DNA from: CAYFZO01 sp964347615
GTDB lineage: Bacteria > Pseudomonadota > Gammaproteobacteria > Poriferisulfidales > Oxydemutatoraceae
Direction of reading: 5' to 3'
Length of the DNA stretch: 33,314 bases
Assembly (NCBI GenBank): GCA_964347615.1
Contig: CAYFZO010000021.1
Coordinates: 1-33,314 of the forward strand
Of this stretch, positions 7,343 through 17,041 are shown one piece after another. The translations under genes and the position numbers were made by a program. Every line of letters begins with the position of its first letter. The stretch's first letter is position 1. Under the pieces are notes generated by a model. It saw only the letters and a program-made list of their open reading frames with translations, was not told where the DNA came from and did no database searches.

Positions 7343-10300
7343 ATGAATGCACCCGACCGTGACCCGCTCGAAGCCGCGGACCCGAACGTCAACGCGTCGG
7401 TGTCGGCGTCGGCCGGCACCGGCAAGACCTGGCTTCTGGTCGCACGGCTGCTGCGGCTGCTGCTTGCCGGCGCGAAGCCCGCCTCGATCCTCGCGATCAC
7501 GTTCACCGAAAAAGCCGCCGCCGAGATACGCGAGCGGCTGACCGCGACGCTGCGCGAATGGACGCAAATCGAGGAACAGGAGGCGCTCGCCCGGAAGCTT
7601 GAGGAAATCGGCGCACCGCGCGCGCAGACCGCGCGTGCACGAGCATTGTACGAAACGCTGACCTACGCCGAAAACGACGTCCGCATCCTGACGTTTCACG
7701 CCTTTTGCGCCGAGATTCTCAAGCGTTTTCCGCTCGAGGCCGGCGTCTCGCCCGGCTTCGAGATTCTCAGCGAGACCTGGGAGCTGCAGGACGAGGCGTT
7801 GAACCGGCTGTACCTCGAAGCCGCCGCCGAAGGCGACGGAGGAGACGTGGCCGACGCGCTGAAGACCTTGTTCCTGAGCTGCAACGGCCTGCTCAACACC
7901 AACAAGGCGCTGACCAGCTTCCTCGACCACCGCAACGACTGGCTCGCTTATACCGAAGGTGCTTCCCCGGATTCGGCGCAATGGGCGGCTCAATATTTGA
8001 GCAAGATGCTCGACGTAACCCTCGAGGACGCCGAGCGTGAAGTTGCGCTCGACGACGAGATCCGCGCGCAGCTCGCAACCCACGCGCGGCTGGTCGTGAA
8101 GCACAAGATCAGGACCAATGAAAAGTCGGCTGAGATAATCCAACGGTTTCTCCGATCGGACGGAGAAATCGACGACGACGTGCTCGCGGTGCTGCTCACG
8201 TGCTTCTTCAAGAAAGACGGCGACAGAAGGGAACGTGAATTCTCGAGCAAAGCCTTCGAGGAATCACTCGGCGGCGCACTCGACGAGTTCAGGAACAACC
8301 TCGAAACCCTTGCCGAAGCGTTCAGGGCGCTCAAGGAAATCCGGCTCAAGCGCCGCACCTTGCGTTGCAACCGCGCGTGGTACGTCGCGGGACAGCGTCT
8401 GATCAAAATCTACGAAGAGCTCAAAAGCGCCCGCCGCCGACTCGACTTCGACGACCTCGAGTGGATTGCCTGCCGCGTGGTCAACAGGGAGGCCGACGCG
8501 CAGTGGATCCAATACCGCCTGAACGAACAGATCCGCCACGTGCTGGTCGACGAGTTTCAGGACACCAACCCGCAGCAGTGGCAACTGCTCAAGCCGCTGC
8601 TCGAGGAGATCGCGTCGCAGGAAGGCGGCGGCAGCGCGTTCATCGTCGGCGACGCCAAGCAGTCCATCTACGGTTTCCGCCGCGCGAGCCCTGAGCTGCA
8701 GGACGAAGCCGAACGGTGGCTCAAGGAACGCATGGACGGACGGACTTACACCACCGACCGCTCACGGCGCTCCTCGCCCGAGATAATCGAGTTCGTCAAC
8801 CGCGTCTTCGGCGACGAAAACGGCACGACGCCGGTGCCGCACGGTTTCAGGCTGCACCAAACCGCGCTCGACGCGCCGGGCGGCGTGGTCGTCCTGCCGT
8901 TCGCCGAAAAAGCCGACGCCGACGCCGCGCCCGAATGGCGACGTATCCTGCAAGACCCACCGCCCCGAGGCGACGACCACCCCGCGTTCGAGGAAGGCCG
9001 GCGCATCGCCCGACACGTCAAGGATATGGTCGAGGCGCGCGTCGCGGTACACGACCGGGACGGCAAGCGCCGCCCGATGCGTTACGGCGACGTTACCCTG
9101 CTGCTGAGGAAACGTTCGCACCTCGAGCATTACGAACGCGCCTTGATCGAGGCCGGGATTCCTCACGGCGGCGGACGCGCCGAGAGGATGTTCAGCTCGC
9201 TGGAAATCTCCGACGTGCTCGCGCTGCTCGAGTTCCTGATCAACTACGAACGCAACCTGAATCTTGCGCAGGTCTTGCGCAGCCCGATTTTCGCGGTCGA
9301 CGACAACCAGCTGATCGCGCTGGCACAAACCGCCGGCCGCTGCTGGTTCACGCGACTCGGACGCCTGAGCGAAGACCGCAAGCTGCGGCGCGCGCATCGC
9401 CTGCTCGGCGACTGGATCGAGGCGGCGCGTACGCGCCTGCCCGCGCACGACCTGCTCGACCGCGTCTACCGCGAAGGCGACGTGGTGCGCCGCTACCGAA
9501 TCGCGGCGCCCGAGGGCGAGGAAGATCTGGTCGAGAAGAACCTGCTCGACCTGCTCGACTACTCGCTCGACTTCGAAAGCGGACGTTACCCCGACCTCGC
9601 CGCTTTCGCCCGCCGTCTGAAGCGCCGCATCGCCCACGCCGGCGATTTTCGGGCGGCGACGTCGTCGGGAACCGAACCCGACAAGTCCGATCAGCTGCGC
9701 ATCCTCACCGTGCATCAGGCCAAGGGTCTCGAAGCACCGATGATCGTCGTCGCCGACACGGGCAAGCCACGTCCGCCGAACGACAGCTACAAGCTGCTGA
9801 TGGACTGGCCTGCTCACGCCGACAAACCCGAACATTTCCTGCTGGTGCCGAAAGAGGACTGCATGGACTCGTTCACCCGGACGCGCAAACGGCACTTGAA
9901 CGCGCGCAACGAGAAAGAAGAAGCCAACGTTCTTTACGTCGCGTTGACGCGCGCGCGGCAGTACTTGACGATCTCCGGCAACGGAAAAGACCCGGAAGGC
10001 GGTTGGTACGGGCTGCTCAAGCCGCACGCGCCCGAAACGCCGCCGCGACGGGAGACCGTCGCAAGCGACGGCGACGGCGCCGAAACCGAAGAAACCCGCG
10101 AGCCGTCTCCGCGCAAGCCGCTGCCGCAAGCGATCGGATTTGAGATCACCCCGAACGCGTTGGTCGACGCGGCGGCGAGACCCGCGCCCGGGCGCGGCGA
10201 CGACGCCGACGCACCGTTGCGCGGGGAGGCGCTCCACTACGCGCTGAAACTGACGAGCGAACGCACCGCGGAAGACGAACTGAGGAACGCCCTCGCCGTG

Positions 10301-10687
10301 CGCTTTCCTCAGGCTTCGGAGCAACTGGACGAATGGATCGGATACGCACGCGCACTGATCGCCGACGAGACGCTGAACGAGCTGTTCGACGACGCGCGCT
10401 ATCAGCAAGTGCTCAACGAAGTGCCGGTCTCCTTCATGCACGAAGACAAACAGTATTTCGGCGTCATAGATCGGCTTTGCGTCGGACCGGACAGGGTCTG
10501 GATCGTCGACTACAAGACGCACGCCGCACCCGGCGGGCGCGAAGAAGAGCTCAAGGCGCACTACGCCGAACAGATGCACGCCTACTATCTCGGGGTAAGT
10601 AAACTGTGGCCCGGGCGCACGGTGCGCACCTCGCTGCTGCTGACCGAAACGCGCCGCTTGTGCGACTACCGCTTCGACCAGGACTGA
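7343..10687 (+). CDS. UvrD/RecB-type helicase-nuclease (AddA-like)
   Basis: The protein has 1114 residues, counted from the ATG at 7343. Superfamily 1 helicase motifs are in order: Walker A ASAGTGKT (about 22-29), TFTEKAAAEIRER, motif II LVDEFQDTN (Asp/Glu at about 403-404), motif III GDAKQSIYGFRR, and the late motifs LTVHQAKGLEAP and NVLYVALTRAR. A PD-(D/E)xK nuclease domain closes the protein: GVIDRL, then IVDYKTH and a following QMHAYYLG (about 1040-1075). This is the layout of AddA and RecB, which unwind and resect double-strand breaks and load RecA. The usual partner (AddB or RecC/RecD) is not in the window. It is divergent from parE and convergent with dsbC. Its last 18 codons are duplicated downstream. 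Confidence 0.9.
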   Translation: MNAPDRDPLEAADPNVNASVSASAGTGKTWLLVARLLRLLLAGAKPASILAITFTEKAAAEIRERLTATLREWTQIEEQEALARKLEEIGAPRAQTARARALYETLTYAENDVRILTFHAFCAEILKRFPLEAGVSPGFEILSETWELQDEALNRLYLEAAAEGDGGDVADALKTLFLSCNGLLNTNKALTSFLDHRNDWLAYTEGASPDSAQWAAQYLSKMLDVTLEDAEREVALDDEIRAQLATHARLVVKHKIRTNEKSAEIIQRFLRSDGEIDDDVLAVLLTCFFKKDGDRREREFSSKAFEESLGGALDEFRNNLETLAEAFRALKEIRLKRRTLRCNRAWYVAGQRLIKIYEELKSARRRLDFDDLEWIACRVVNREADAQWIQYRLNEQIRHVLVDEFQDTNPQQWQLLKPLLEEIASQEGGGSAFIVGDAKQSIYGFRRASPELQDEAERWLKERMDGRTYTTDRSRRSSPEIIEFVNRVFGDENGTTPVPHGFRLHQTALDAPGGVVVLPFAEKADADAAPEWRRILQDPPPRGDDHPAFEEGRRIARHVKDMVEARVAVHDRDGKRRPMRYGDVTLLLRKRSHLEHYERALIEAGIPHGGGRAERMFSSLEISDVLALLEFLINYERNLNLAQVLRSPIFAVDDNQLIALAQTAGRCWFTRLGRLSEDRKLRRAHRLLGDWIEAARTRLPAHDLLDRVYREGDVVRRYRIAAPEGEEDLVEKNLLDLLDYSLDFESGRYPDLAAFARRLKRRIAHAGDFRAATSSGTEPDKSDQLRILTVHQAKGLEAPMIVVADTGKPRPPNDSYKLLMDWPAHADKPEHFLLVPKEDCMDSFTRTRKRHLNARNEKEEANVLYVALTRARQYLTISGNGKDPEGGWYGLLKPHAPETPPRRETVASDGDGAETEETREPSPRKPLPQAIGFEITPNALVDAAARPAPGRGDDADAPLRGEALHYALKLTSERTAEDELRNALAVRFPQASEQLDEWIGYARALIADETLNELFDDARYQQVLNEVPVSFMHEDKQYFGVIDRLCVGPDRVWIVDYKTHAAPGGREEELKAHYAEQMHAYYLGVSKLWPGRTVRTSLLLTETRRLCDYRFDQD

Positions 10688-11629
10688 AACCACGCCGCGC
10701 TCAAAGGAACCGCGCGCCCGAACCGCGCCCGGCGACGAACAAAAGCGACTACGAACGCGAGGCGGCGTCTTCTTCCAGCGCCTCGAGCAGCTCCTCCGGC
10801 GGCAGATACCCGCCGATCAGCTCGCCGCTCTCGAACACGATCGCCGGCGTGCCCCTCATGCCGATTCGCCGCGCGACGCGCAGATGCTTGTCAACCGGGT
10901 TGTCGCACTGCTTCAGCGGAATATCCTTGCCCTGCTTCGCCCGGTCCATTGCCGCGTTGCGGTCCGACGCGCACCACACGCCGACGATCTTGGCGCGGGC
11001 GTCGTCGCCTTGATACGGCGTCAGCAGATAGTTGACGCGGATGCCGAGTTTCAGCAGCTCGGGCATGCCCGCGTGAAACTTGCGGCAGTAACCGCAGTTG
11101 ACGTCGGTGAACACGTTGACCGTGTATTTACGCTGCTGCTGACCGAAACGCGCCGCTTGTGCGACTACCGCTTCGACGAGGACTGAAACCACGCCGCGCT
11201 CAAAGGAACCGCGCGCCCGAACCGCGCCCGGCGACGAACAAAAGCGACTACGAACGCGAGGCGGCGTCTTCTTCCAGCGCCTCGAGCAGCTCCTCCGGCG
11301 GCAGATACCCGCCGATCAGCTCGCCGCTCTCGAACACGATCGCCGGCGTGCCCCTCATGCCGATTCGCCGCGCGACGCGCAGATGCTTGTCAACCGGGTT
11401 GTCGCACTGCTTCAGCGGAATATCCTTGCCCTGCTTCGCCCGGTCCATTGCCGCGTTGCGGTCCGACGCGCACCACACGCCGACGATCTTGGCGCGGGCG
11501 TCGTCGCCTTGATACGGCGTCAGCAGATAGTTGACGCGGATGCCGAGTTTCAGCAGCTCGGGCATGCCCGCGTGAAACTTGCGGCAGTAACCGCAGTTGA
11601 CGTCGGTGAACACGTTGACCGTGTATTTG
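10632..11629. repeat. Tandem duplication of the helicase/dsbC boundary (2 x 499 bp)
   Basis: Direct copies 10632-11130 and 11131-11629 each hold the last 18 codons of the helicase gene (LLLTETRRLCDYRF to the stop), the short convergent gap and the last 127 or so codons of dsbC. I see only two differences: 10679/11178 (Gln to Glu codon next to the helicase stop) and the junction base 11130/11629. The full helicase uses the left copy and full dsbC uses the right copy, so both genes are intact. The near identity points to a recent event or to homogenisation. Confidence 0.95.
10749..11192 (-). pseudogene. Truncated second copy of dsbC fused to antisense helicase sequence
   Basis: The part 10749-11130 is identical to the C-terminal 127 or so residues of dsbC, including CGYC and the cis-Pro loop GTPAIVF. 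It lacks the signal peptide and dimerisation domain. A frame extending to a GTG at 11190-11192 adds about 20 residues read from the antisense strand of the duplicated helicase end (MVSVLVEAVVAQAARFGQQQ). It has no export signal that I trust, so it is probably non-functional. Confidence 0.85.
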
Positions 11630-11970
11630 CGGTTCTTGGGCTGGTAGACGACCACCTCGTCGTCGCCGACTTCGTCAAGCGCGGCGCGGCGCAGCTGCCT
11701 TTGCGAGTCCTCGGTCAGGGAGCGCCGGGTCTCGACCTCCCAGAGCGAGCCGGTGAGCAGAAACTTGCCGTCTGCGGTGACATAAAAGATCTGCCCGTCC
11801 GAAACCACTTCATAAATGCCGGGCGCCGCTTCCTCGACCGAGGTGATTTCCGTCCCCGGCGGCAGCATGCGCTCGGCGGCGGCGACAACGGCTGACGGCG
11901 CGGCGTGCACGGCGGAAAGCATCGGCACGACGACGGTAAGGACGGTAAGCAAAAAGAAAGGTTTTCTCAT
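11248..11970 (-). CDS. dsbC: DsbC-type periplasmic disulfide isomerase
   Basis: The protein has 240 residues. A signal peptide (about 1-23, cut after AVHA) targets it to the periplasm. An N-terminal dimerisation domain covers about 24-85, and a thioredoxin-fold domain follows. The active site is CGYC (126-129) after VNVFTDVN, and the cis-Pro loop is GTPAIVF. A second cysteine pair (VWCAS and KQCDNP) matches the structural disulfide of DsbC. It shuffles wrong disulfides, kept reduced by DsbD (not in the window). It starts 19 bp after the xerD stop, matching the E. coli xerD-dsbC order, but recJ is not next to it. Its 3' half is duplicated just downstream (10749-11130). Confidence 0.95.
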   Translation of the reverse strand: MRKPFFLLTVLTVVVPMLSAVHAAPSAVVAAAERMLPPGTEITSVEEAAPGIYEVVSDGQIFYVTADGKFLLTGSLWEVETRRSLTEDSQRQLRRAALDEVGDDEVVVYQPKNRKYTVNVFTDVNCGYCRKFHAGMPELLKLGIRVNYLLTPYQGDDARAKIVGVWCASDRNAAMDRAKQGKDIPLKQCDNPVDKHLRVARRIGMRGTPAIVFESGELIGGYLPPEELLEALEEDAASRS

Positions 11971-11989
11971 CGGTTGGCGGCTCCGCAGG

Positions 11990-12877
11990 TTATCCTCGAG
12001 GGTGATGGGCTTTGTGAAGACTCTTCAGTCGTTCGTTCGCAACGTGAGTATATATCTGTGTGGTGGATAAATCACCATGCCCGAGGAGCATCTGCACCAC
12101 CCGCAGGTTGGCGCCGTGATTGAGCAGGTGGGTCGCAAAAGCGTGGCGCAGGGTGTGCGGCGACAGCGGCTTGACGACGCCCGCCTTGCGCGCAAGTTTC
12201 TTGAGCGCGTACCAAAAAGCCTGCCGCGTCAGCACGCGCCCGCGGTTACTGACGAAAACCGCCTTGCAGTTGGCGTGCTTGGCAAGCAGCGCCGGGCGCC
12301 CCTCCTCGAGGTAGCGCTGCGTCCATTCGGCGGCTTGTTCGCCGATTGGCACCAGCCTCTCCTTGCTCCCCTTGCCGACGACGCGCAGATAACCCGCGTC
12401 GAGAAACAGCTGCGAGGTCTCGATACCGACCAGTTCCGACACCCGCAGACCGCAGGCGTAGAGCAGCTCGAGCATCGCCTTGTCGCGCAGTCCCGTCGGC
12501 TTGTCCGGCGACGGCGCGGCAAGCAGGCTTTCGACTTCGCTTTCACTGAGATCTGCCGGCAGACGCCGTCCGAGCTTCGGCGAAGAGATTTCCTCGGTCG
12601 GGTCTGTCTCGACGATCCCTTCGCGCGCCAGGTAGCGGTAGAAGCGACGAATCGAGGAGATGAAACGCGCGTTCGAGCGCGCCGTGTAGCCGCCGTCGGC
12701 GCGTTCGGCCAAGCAAGCGCGGACGTCCTCGCGCCGCACCGCGTCGATCTCGACGTTTTTCCTGCGCATCGCGGCGACGAAACGCGCGACGTCCCGGCGG
12801 TAGGCGACGACGGTGTTGCGGCTCAACCCGTCCTGGGACAGCAGGGCGCTGATAAACTCTTCGACGCGGTCGGTCAT
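11990..12877 (-). CDS. xerD: Tyrosine recombinase XerD
   Basis: The protein has 295 residues. With XerC (not in the window), XerD resolves chromosome dimers at dif, under FtsK control. An N-terminal SAM-like core-binding domain covers about 1-90. The catalytic residues are visible: Arg145 (ACGLRVSELV), Lys in VVGKGSKERLVP (about 169-172), His241 and Arg244 (SPHTLRHAFATHLL), His267 (LLGHGDLSTTQ) and nucleophile Tyr276 (IYTHV). Placement directly before dsbC and the length favour XerD over XerC. It is divergent from the RDD gene with a gap of about 30 bp. Confidence 0.95.
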   Translation of the reverse strand: MTDRVEEFISALLSQDGLSRNTVVAYRRDVARFVAAMRRKNVEIDAVRREDVRACLAERADGGYTARSNARFISSIRRFYRYLAREGIVETDPTEEISSPKLGRRLPADLSESEVESLLAAPSPDKPTGLRDKAMLELLYACGLRVSELVGIETSQLFLDAGYLRVVGKGSKERLVPIGEQAAEWTQRYLEEGRPALLAKHANCKAVFVSNRGRVLTRQAFWYALKKLARKAGVVKPLSPHTLRHAFATHLLNHGANLRVVQMLLGHGDLSTTQIYTHVANERLKSLHKAHHPRG

Positions 12878-12909
12878 TGTCTTTCCTCCATCATGCCGCC
12901 GCGGCGATT

Positions 12910-13338
12910 ATGACACACGACAACGCCGACAAATACGCGCCGGCGGGCCTGGCAAGGCGTCTCGGCGCACTTTTCTACGACGCACTTATCGTCGCCGCAA
13001 TCCTGCTGGTCGCCACGATCTTCTGGACCGCCGCCGGGGTGACTCTCGGCCACCCTTGGTACCGCGTCTACGTTGCGTTCGTGTACCTGTGCACGTTCGG
13101 CTACTTCGGCTGGTGCTGGATCCACGGCGGGCAGACGGTCGGCATGAAAGTCTGGAAAATCAGGCTGATCGGCGACGACGCGCGAAGTTTCGGCTGGACC
13201 GGCGCAATGACGCGCAGCGTCGCGGCGGTGCTTTCGACCGTGGCGTTGGGCGCGGGGTTCTGGTGGGCCTTGTTCGACCGCCGGAAGCGGACCTGGCACG
13301 ACCGCCTGTCGAATACCCGCCTCGTCATGAACCGCTGA
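12910..13338 (+). CDS. RDD-family membrane protein
   Basis: This is a small integral membrane protein of about 142 residues from the ATG at 12910; an upstream in-frame ATG at 12877 would overlap the xerD start. Three hydrophobic segments are visible (about 20-42, 50-75 and 100-120). The RDD signature is an Arg and an Asp in the first helix region (LARRLGALFYDALIVAA), GxTVGMKVWKIRLIGDD in the middle and RKRTWHDRLSNTRLV at the end. Some RDD proteins act as ion antiporters; the role here is unknown. It converges on lptG with a 25-bp gap, a neighbourhood common in gammaproteobacteria. Confidence 0.88.
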   Translation: MTHDNADKYAPAGLARRLGALFYDALIVAAILLVATIFWTAAGVTLGHPWYRVYVAFVYLCTFGYFGWCWIHGGQTVGMKVWKIRLIGDDARSFGWTGAMTRSVAAVLSTVALGAGFWWALFDRRKRTWHDRLSNTRLVMNR

Positions 13339-13363
13339 CCGCGTCCCGGGAGCAGTGGGCCGG

Positions 13364-14419
13364 TCAACGGTAGCGCGCAAGCCGAAACGTGCCGACGGCG
13401 AAGCCGAGAAACGGCGGCGCGAGCGCACCGAGCGCCGGCGAAAAACCGAACGCGATCGCCGCGTTGTCGAAGATCTTGGTGACCAGCATGTAACCGAGAC
13501 CGATCAGCATCCCGTAGAACAAGCGCTGCCCGGCCCCGCCGCGTACCGGGGAGAATACGAACGGCAAGGCAAGCAACAGCATCACCAGCACCGACAACGG
13601 CTGACTCAGGCGCGACCACAACGAGAGTTCATGGAAGTCACGGCGCAAGCTGCTGAGCTTGAGGAAGTCTATATGCCGGATCAGCTCGAACGTACTCATC
13701 GTATTCGGCGCCGCCGCGCCGAGCACCCCTTCCTCGAGCACCGCAGCACGCTCGAGCTCGGTATCCCCGAGTTGCGCCACTTCGATGCGTTGCTCGCCGA
13801 GACGCGCCTCACGCGCGTTGCGCAACGCGAAACGTTCGCTTCCGACTTTCATCGAGGCAGCGGCGACGACGCGCTGCAAGCGGTTACGTCGGTCAAACTC
13901 GTAAATCGTCACGCCCAAGTACTCGCCGTCGTCGCCCGCCTCGCGCGCGTGGATAAAGCGCGTGTCCTCACGCGACCAGGTACCGACACCGGTCTTCTGG
14001 AACGCCCCCGCCCTTTCGTCGTCGCCGCTCACCCGCGCGGCCGCCGACTCGGACGCGGGCAGCAGGGTCTCGCCGATGACCGCGGTGAACGCGGCGAACG
14101 CGCAACCGACGCCGAGCACCGAGAAGATGATGCGTTTCCTCGAATAGCCCGCGGCGCGGAACGCGATCAACTCCGACTGCGCCGCGAGCCCGCCGAGGCT
14201 CAGCATCGCCCCGATCAGCATCGCAACCGGCAACAGCTCATACACGCGCCCCACGGTCGTCAGCCCGACGTAGCGCGCGACGCCCGCCAACGTGTAGACC
14301 TCGTCCACGTCACGCATCTCGTCCATGAACTCGACCAGGGACAAGATCGCCAGCAACGCCGCGAGCGCCAGCAAAGTGCCGACGAACAACTGGGCCCCGA
14401 GATAACGGTCTATCGTCAT
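13364..14419 (-). CDS. lptG: LPS export permease LptG
   Basis: The protein has 351 residues. LptG pairs with LptF and the ATPase LptB to extract LPS from the inner membrane and pass it to LptC, LptA and LptD. The start is the ATG at 14417-14419 (MTIDRYLGAQL), which overlaps the lptF stop (ATGA). Membrane segments are visible at both ends (about 10-35, 60-80 and 95-120, then 265-345), with a periplasmic beta-jellyroll domain between them. The C-terminal motif LPFVFSPVRGGAGQRLFYG is typical of LptG. LptB is not in the window. Confidence 0.95.
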   Translation of the reverse strand: MTIDRYLGAQLFVGTLLALAALLAILSLVEFMDEMRDVDEVYTLAGVARYVGLTTVGRVYELLPVAMLIGAMLSLGGLAAQSELIAFRAAGYSRKRIIFSVLGVGCAFAAFTAVIGETLLPASESAAARVSGDDERAGAFQKTGVGTWSREDTRFIHAREAGDDGEYLGVTIYEFDRRNRLQRVVAAASMKVGSERFALRNAREARLGEQRIEVAQLGDTELERAAVLEEGVLGAAAPNTMSTFELIRHIDFLKLSSLRRDFHELSLWSRLSQPLSVLVMLLLALPFVFSPVRGGAGQRLFYGMLIGLGYMLVTKIFDNAAIAFGFSPALGALAPPFLGFAVGTFRLARYR

Positions 14420-15489
14420 CGTGCAACCCTCGCGCGCAAGAACCGCCGGCGCGTGAGCATCAGCACGGCGACGGCGAGCGCCGTCGCCGGAATCCACCAC
14501 ACGCCCGGAAACGCAGGGATCGCGCCGGTGCCGATCCGGTCGACCGTGAAGATAATCAAGTTCTCATAAACCAGGAACACGCCGATAGCGACGGCGATGC
14601 GCGCGTTGCGCCCGCGTCTCGGTGCCGAACGGCTCAGCGGAAACGCGAGCAGCATCAGCACCGGCAACGACGCCACGGTCGCAAGACGCCACTGCAACTC
14701 GGCTTCGGCCTCGACCTGATTCGAGGCGAGCAGCTCGGCGAAGCTCATCTCTTCGGGGTCGTCGCCCGGCGTGACCGGCAACCGGGTCGGCAAGAAAACC
14801 GCGTGCTCCCGATAGTCGGACACCCGATAGTCGGTCTCCCCGGGCACGCCTTCATAGCGGCGTCCGTCGTACAGATGCAGTCGCTTGACGCCGTCGGCAT
14901 CGATCTTCTGCTCGCCGCCGCGCGCGGTTTCGATCACCGCGCCGCGCTCGGACAACTCGGCGATGAATATATTCGACAGCCGACCGGCGACGCGGTCGTA
15001 GCCCTCGACGAACAGCACCGTGTCCTCGCGCGGGTTGAAGAACCTTCCGGCGGTGACCATCGTCACGTCGCCGCGCTGCTTGCCTGCCTGCTTGATCAGG
15101 TCGTAGCGCCTCTCGCCGTGAGGCGAGACCTCCATCGTCAGCACGAAAAGCAGCACGGTCAACGGAACCGCAAGCCGCATCAAGACCCCGCAGATCCGCG
15201 CGTAACCGAAACCGAAGGAAAAAGCCGCGTACGCCTCGCTGTCCCGGTAGTGCCGCCCCATCGTCAGCATCACCGCGAGCATCGCCGAAAACGGCAGCAG
15301 GAAAATCAGCGAGTCGAGGGTGCCGTAGATCAGCAGGTGTCGAACGACGTCGAGCGGGTAGTCGCCTTCGGCGATCCGCCCGAGCAATTTCGACAGCAGA
15401 CGCCCAACGACGATGATGCCCAGGACCGAGACCGTCGCGAGCAGGTTGATCAGAAGTTCAGTGAACAGATAACGCTCAAAGACTTTCAT
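14416..15489 (-). CDS. lptF: LPS export permease LptF
   Basis: The protein has 357 residues. It begins MKVFERYLFTELL, and membrane helices lie near residues 10-35, 55-80 and 95-120 and at the C terminus (265-345), around a periplasmic domain. PLSRSAPRRGRNARIAVA is the usual LptF motif in the fourth loop. It is first in the lptFG operon and divergent from pepA, as in E. coli. The 73-bp gap to pepA presumably holds both promoters, but no clear boxes stand out. Confidence 0.95.
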   Translation of the reverse strand: MKVFERYLFTELLINLLATVSVLGIIVVGRLLSKLLGRIAEGDYPLDVVRHLLIYGTLDSLIFLLPFSAMLAVMLTMGRHYRDSEAYAAFSFGFGYARICGVLMRLAVPLTVLLFVLTMEVSPHGERRYDLIKQAGKQRGDVTMVTAGRFFNPREDTVLFVEGYDRVAGRLSNIFIAELSERGAVIETARGGEQKIDADGVKRLHLYDGRRYEGVPGETDYRVSDYREHAVFLPTRLPVTPGDDPEEMSFAELLASNQVEAEAELQWRLATVASLPVLMLLAFPLSRSAPRRGRNARIAVAIGVFLVYENLIIFTVDRIGTGAIPAFPGVWWIPATALAVAVLMLTRRRFLRARVAR

Positions 15490-15562
15490 TTAGGCGTTGG
15501 CGTTTGCCTGCATGGGAAATCGGTGATTTAATGACGCTTTACTTTTCAACCGGAAACTGAAG

Positions 15563-17041
15563 ATGCAAATCACAACGACCTCAAGAAAAATCTCCTCGCT
15601 GGCCTCGGCCTGCACCGTCGTGCCCCTTTTCAAGGGGCGACGCCCGCCATCATACCGCGCCCTCGACGAAGCGAGCGGCGGCTTGCTCGGCAGAGCGGTC
15701 AGACAAGCCGGGTTCGACGGCGGTTGCGGCAAGACGCTGACGTTGCACGCGCCGGATTTTCGCCATCGCACCATCATCGTCGCCGGACTCGGCGAAGCCG
15801 GCAAACTGGATTTGATCCGCCTCATCAAAGCCGCGCGCGTCGCCGCCAAAGCCGCGGTTGCGCTCAACCCGAGCAACGTCCTGCTCTGTTTCGACGACGT
15901 CGGCACCAGAACGGCCAAGCCCGACTACCTGCGCGCGCTCGCGCTTGAGATTCAGAACGCCTGCTACCGCTACGTCGCGACTCTCGGCAAGAAACCGAAA
16001 CGCAAAGTGCCGGCCAAGTGCGTCCTGCACACGACGCTCTCCGCCGAGGACGCGCGCTCGGCGGCGCGCAAAGCCGAAGCCTTGCACCACGGCATGAGCC
16101 TTACGCGCGAACTCGGCAACTTGCCGAGCAACGTCTGCACCCCGGCGTACATGGCGCAGCAGGCGCGCAAACTGGCGAGAAGCTCGAAGAATCTCGGCGT
16201 GCACGTGCTCGGGGAAAGTGCCATGGAACGTCTCGGCATGGGCGCGTTCCTGTCGGTGAGCAAAGGCAGCGCCAACCCGGGCAAGCTCGTGTGTCTCGAA
16301 TACAAGGGCGGCAAAGCGCGCCAAGCGCCGATCGCGCTGGTCGGCAAAGGCGTTACCTTCGACACCGGCGGCATCTCGATCAAGCCGAGCGCGGCGATGG
16401 ATGAGATGAAGTTCGACATGTGCGGCGCGGCGGCGGTGCTCGGCACGCTGGCGGCGTGCGTCAGGCTGCGCCTGCCCTTGAACGTGGTCGGCGTCCTTGC
16501 CTGCGCCGAGAACATGCCCGGCGGGCACGCGAGCAAGCCCGGCGACGTCGTCAAGACCGCGTCGGGACAAACCGTCGAGATCCTGAACACCGACGCCGAA
16601 GGACGCCTAGTGCTGTGCGACGCGCTGAGTTACGTCGGGCGGCGCTACAAGCCGGCGTGCATGATCGACGTTGCAACCCTGACCGGTGCCTGCGTCGTCG
16701 CGTTGGGCAACGAGGCTTCGGGCTTGATGAGCAACACCCAAGCACTCGCCGACGAGTTGCTGCGAGCGGGACAGACTTCGGGCGACCGCCCGTGGCAACT
16801 GCCGACGTGGGACGAATACCAGCCGTTGCTCGACAGCAACTTCGCCGACGTGGCAAACATCGGCGGACGCTGGGGCGGAGCGATTACCGCCGCGTGCTTT
16901 CTCTCCCGGTTCACCGAGGAATACGAATGGGCGCACCTCGACGTCGCCGGCGTCGCTTGGCTGAGCGGCAAGAACAAGGGCGCAACCGGGCGGCCGGTGC
17001 CGTTGCTGTTCGAGTTCCTGCTGAACCGCGCCGCCGGATAG
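15563..17041 (+). CDS. pepA: Leucyl aminopeptidase PepA
   Basis: The protein has 492 residues. This M17 di-metal aminopeptidase acts in the cytosol; in E. coli it also binds DNA as the XerCD accessory factor at ColE1 cer. All metal and active-site residues are visible: Lys262 and Asp267 (GKGVTFDTGG), Lys274, Asp285, and Asp344/Glu346 with Arg348 in the signature NTDAEGRL. Numbers run about eight less than in E. coli, so the protein is full length. The next gene is valS, 82 bp away; holC, usual between them in E. coli, is absent. Confidence 0.97.
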   Translation: MQITTTSRKISSLASACTVVPLFKGRRPPSYRALDEASGGLLGRAVRQAGFDGGCGKTLTLHAPDFRHRTIIVAGLGEAGKLDLIRLIKAARVAAKAAVALNPSNVLLCFDDVGTRTAKPDYLRALALEIQNACYRYVATLGKKPKRKVPAKCVLHTTLSAEDARSAARKAEALHHGMSLTRELGNLPSNVCTPAYMAQQARKLARSSKNLGVHVLGESAMERLGMGAFLSVSKGSANPGKLVCLEYKGGKARQAPIALVGKGVTFDTGGISIKPSAAMDEMKFDMCGAAAVLGTLAACVRLRLPLNVVGVLACAENMPGGHASKPGDVVKTASGQTVEILNTDAEGRLVLCDALSYVGRRYKPACMIDVATLTGACVVALGNEASGLMSNTQALADELLRAGQTSGDRPWQLPTWDEYQPLLDSNFADVANIGGRWGGAITAACFLSRFTEEYEWAHLDVAGVAWLSGKNKGATGRPVPLLFEFLLNRAAG

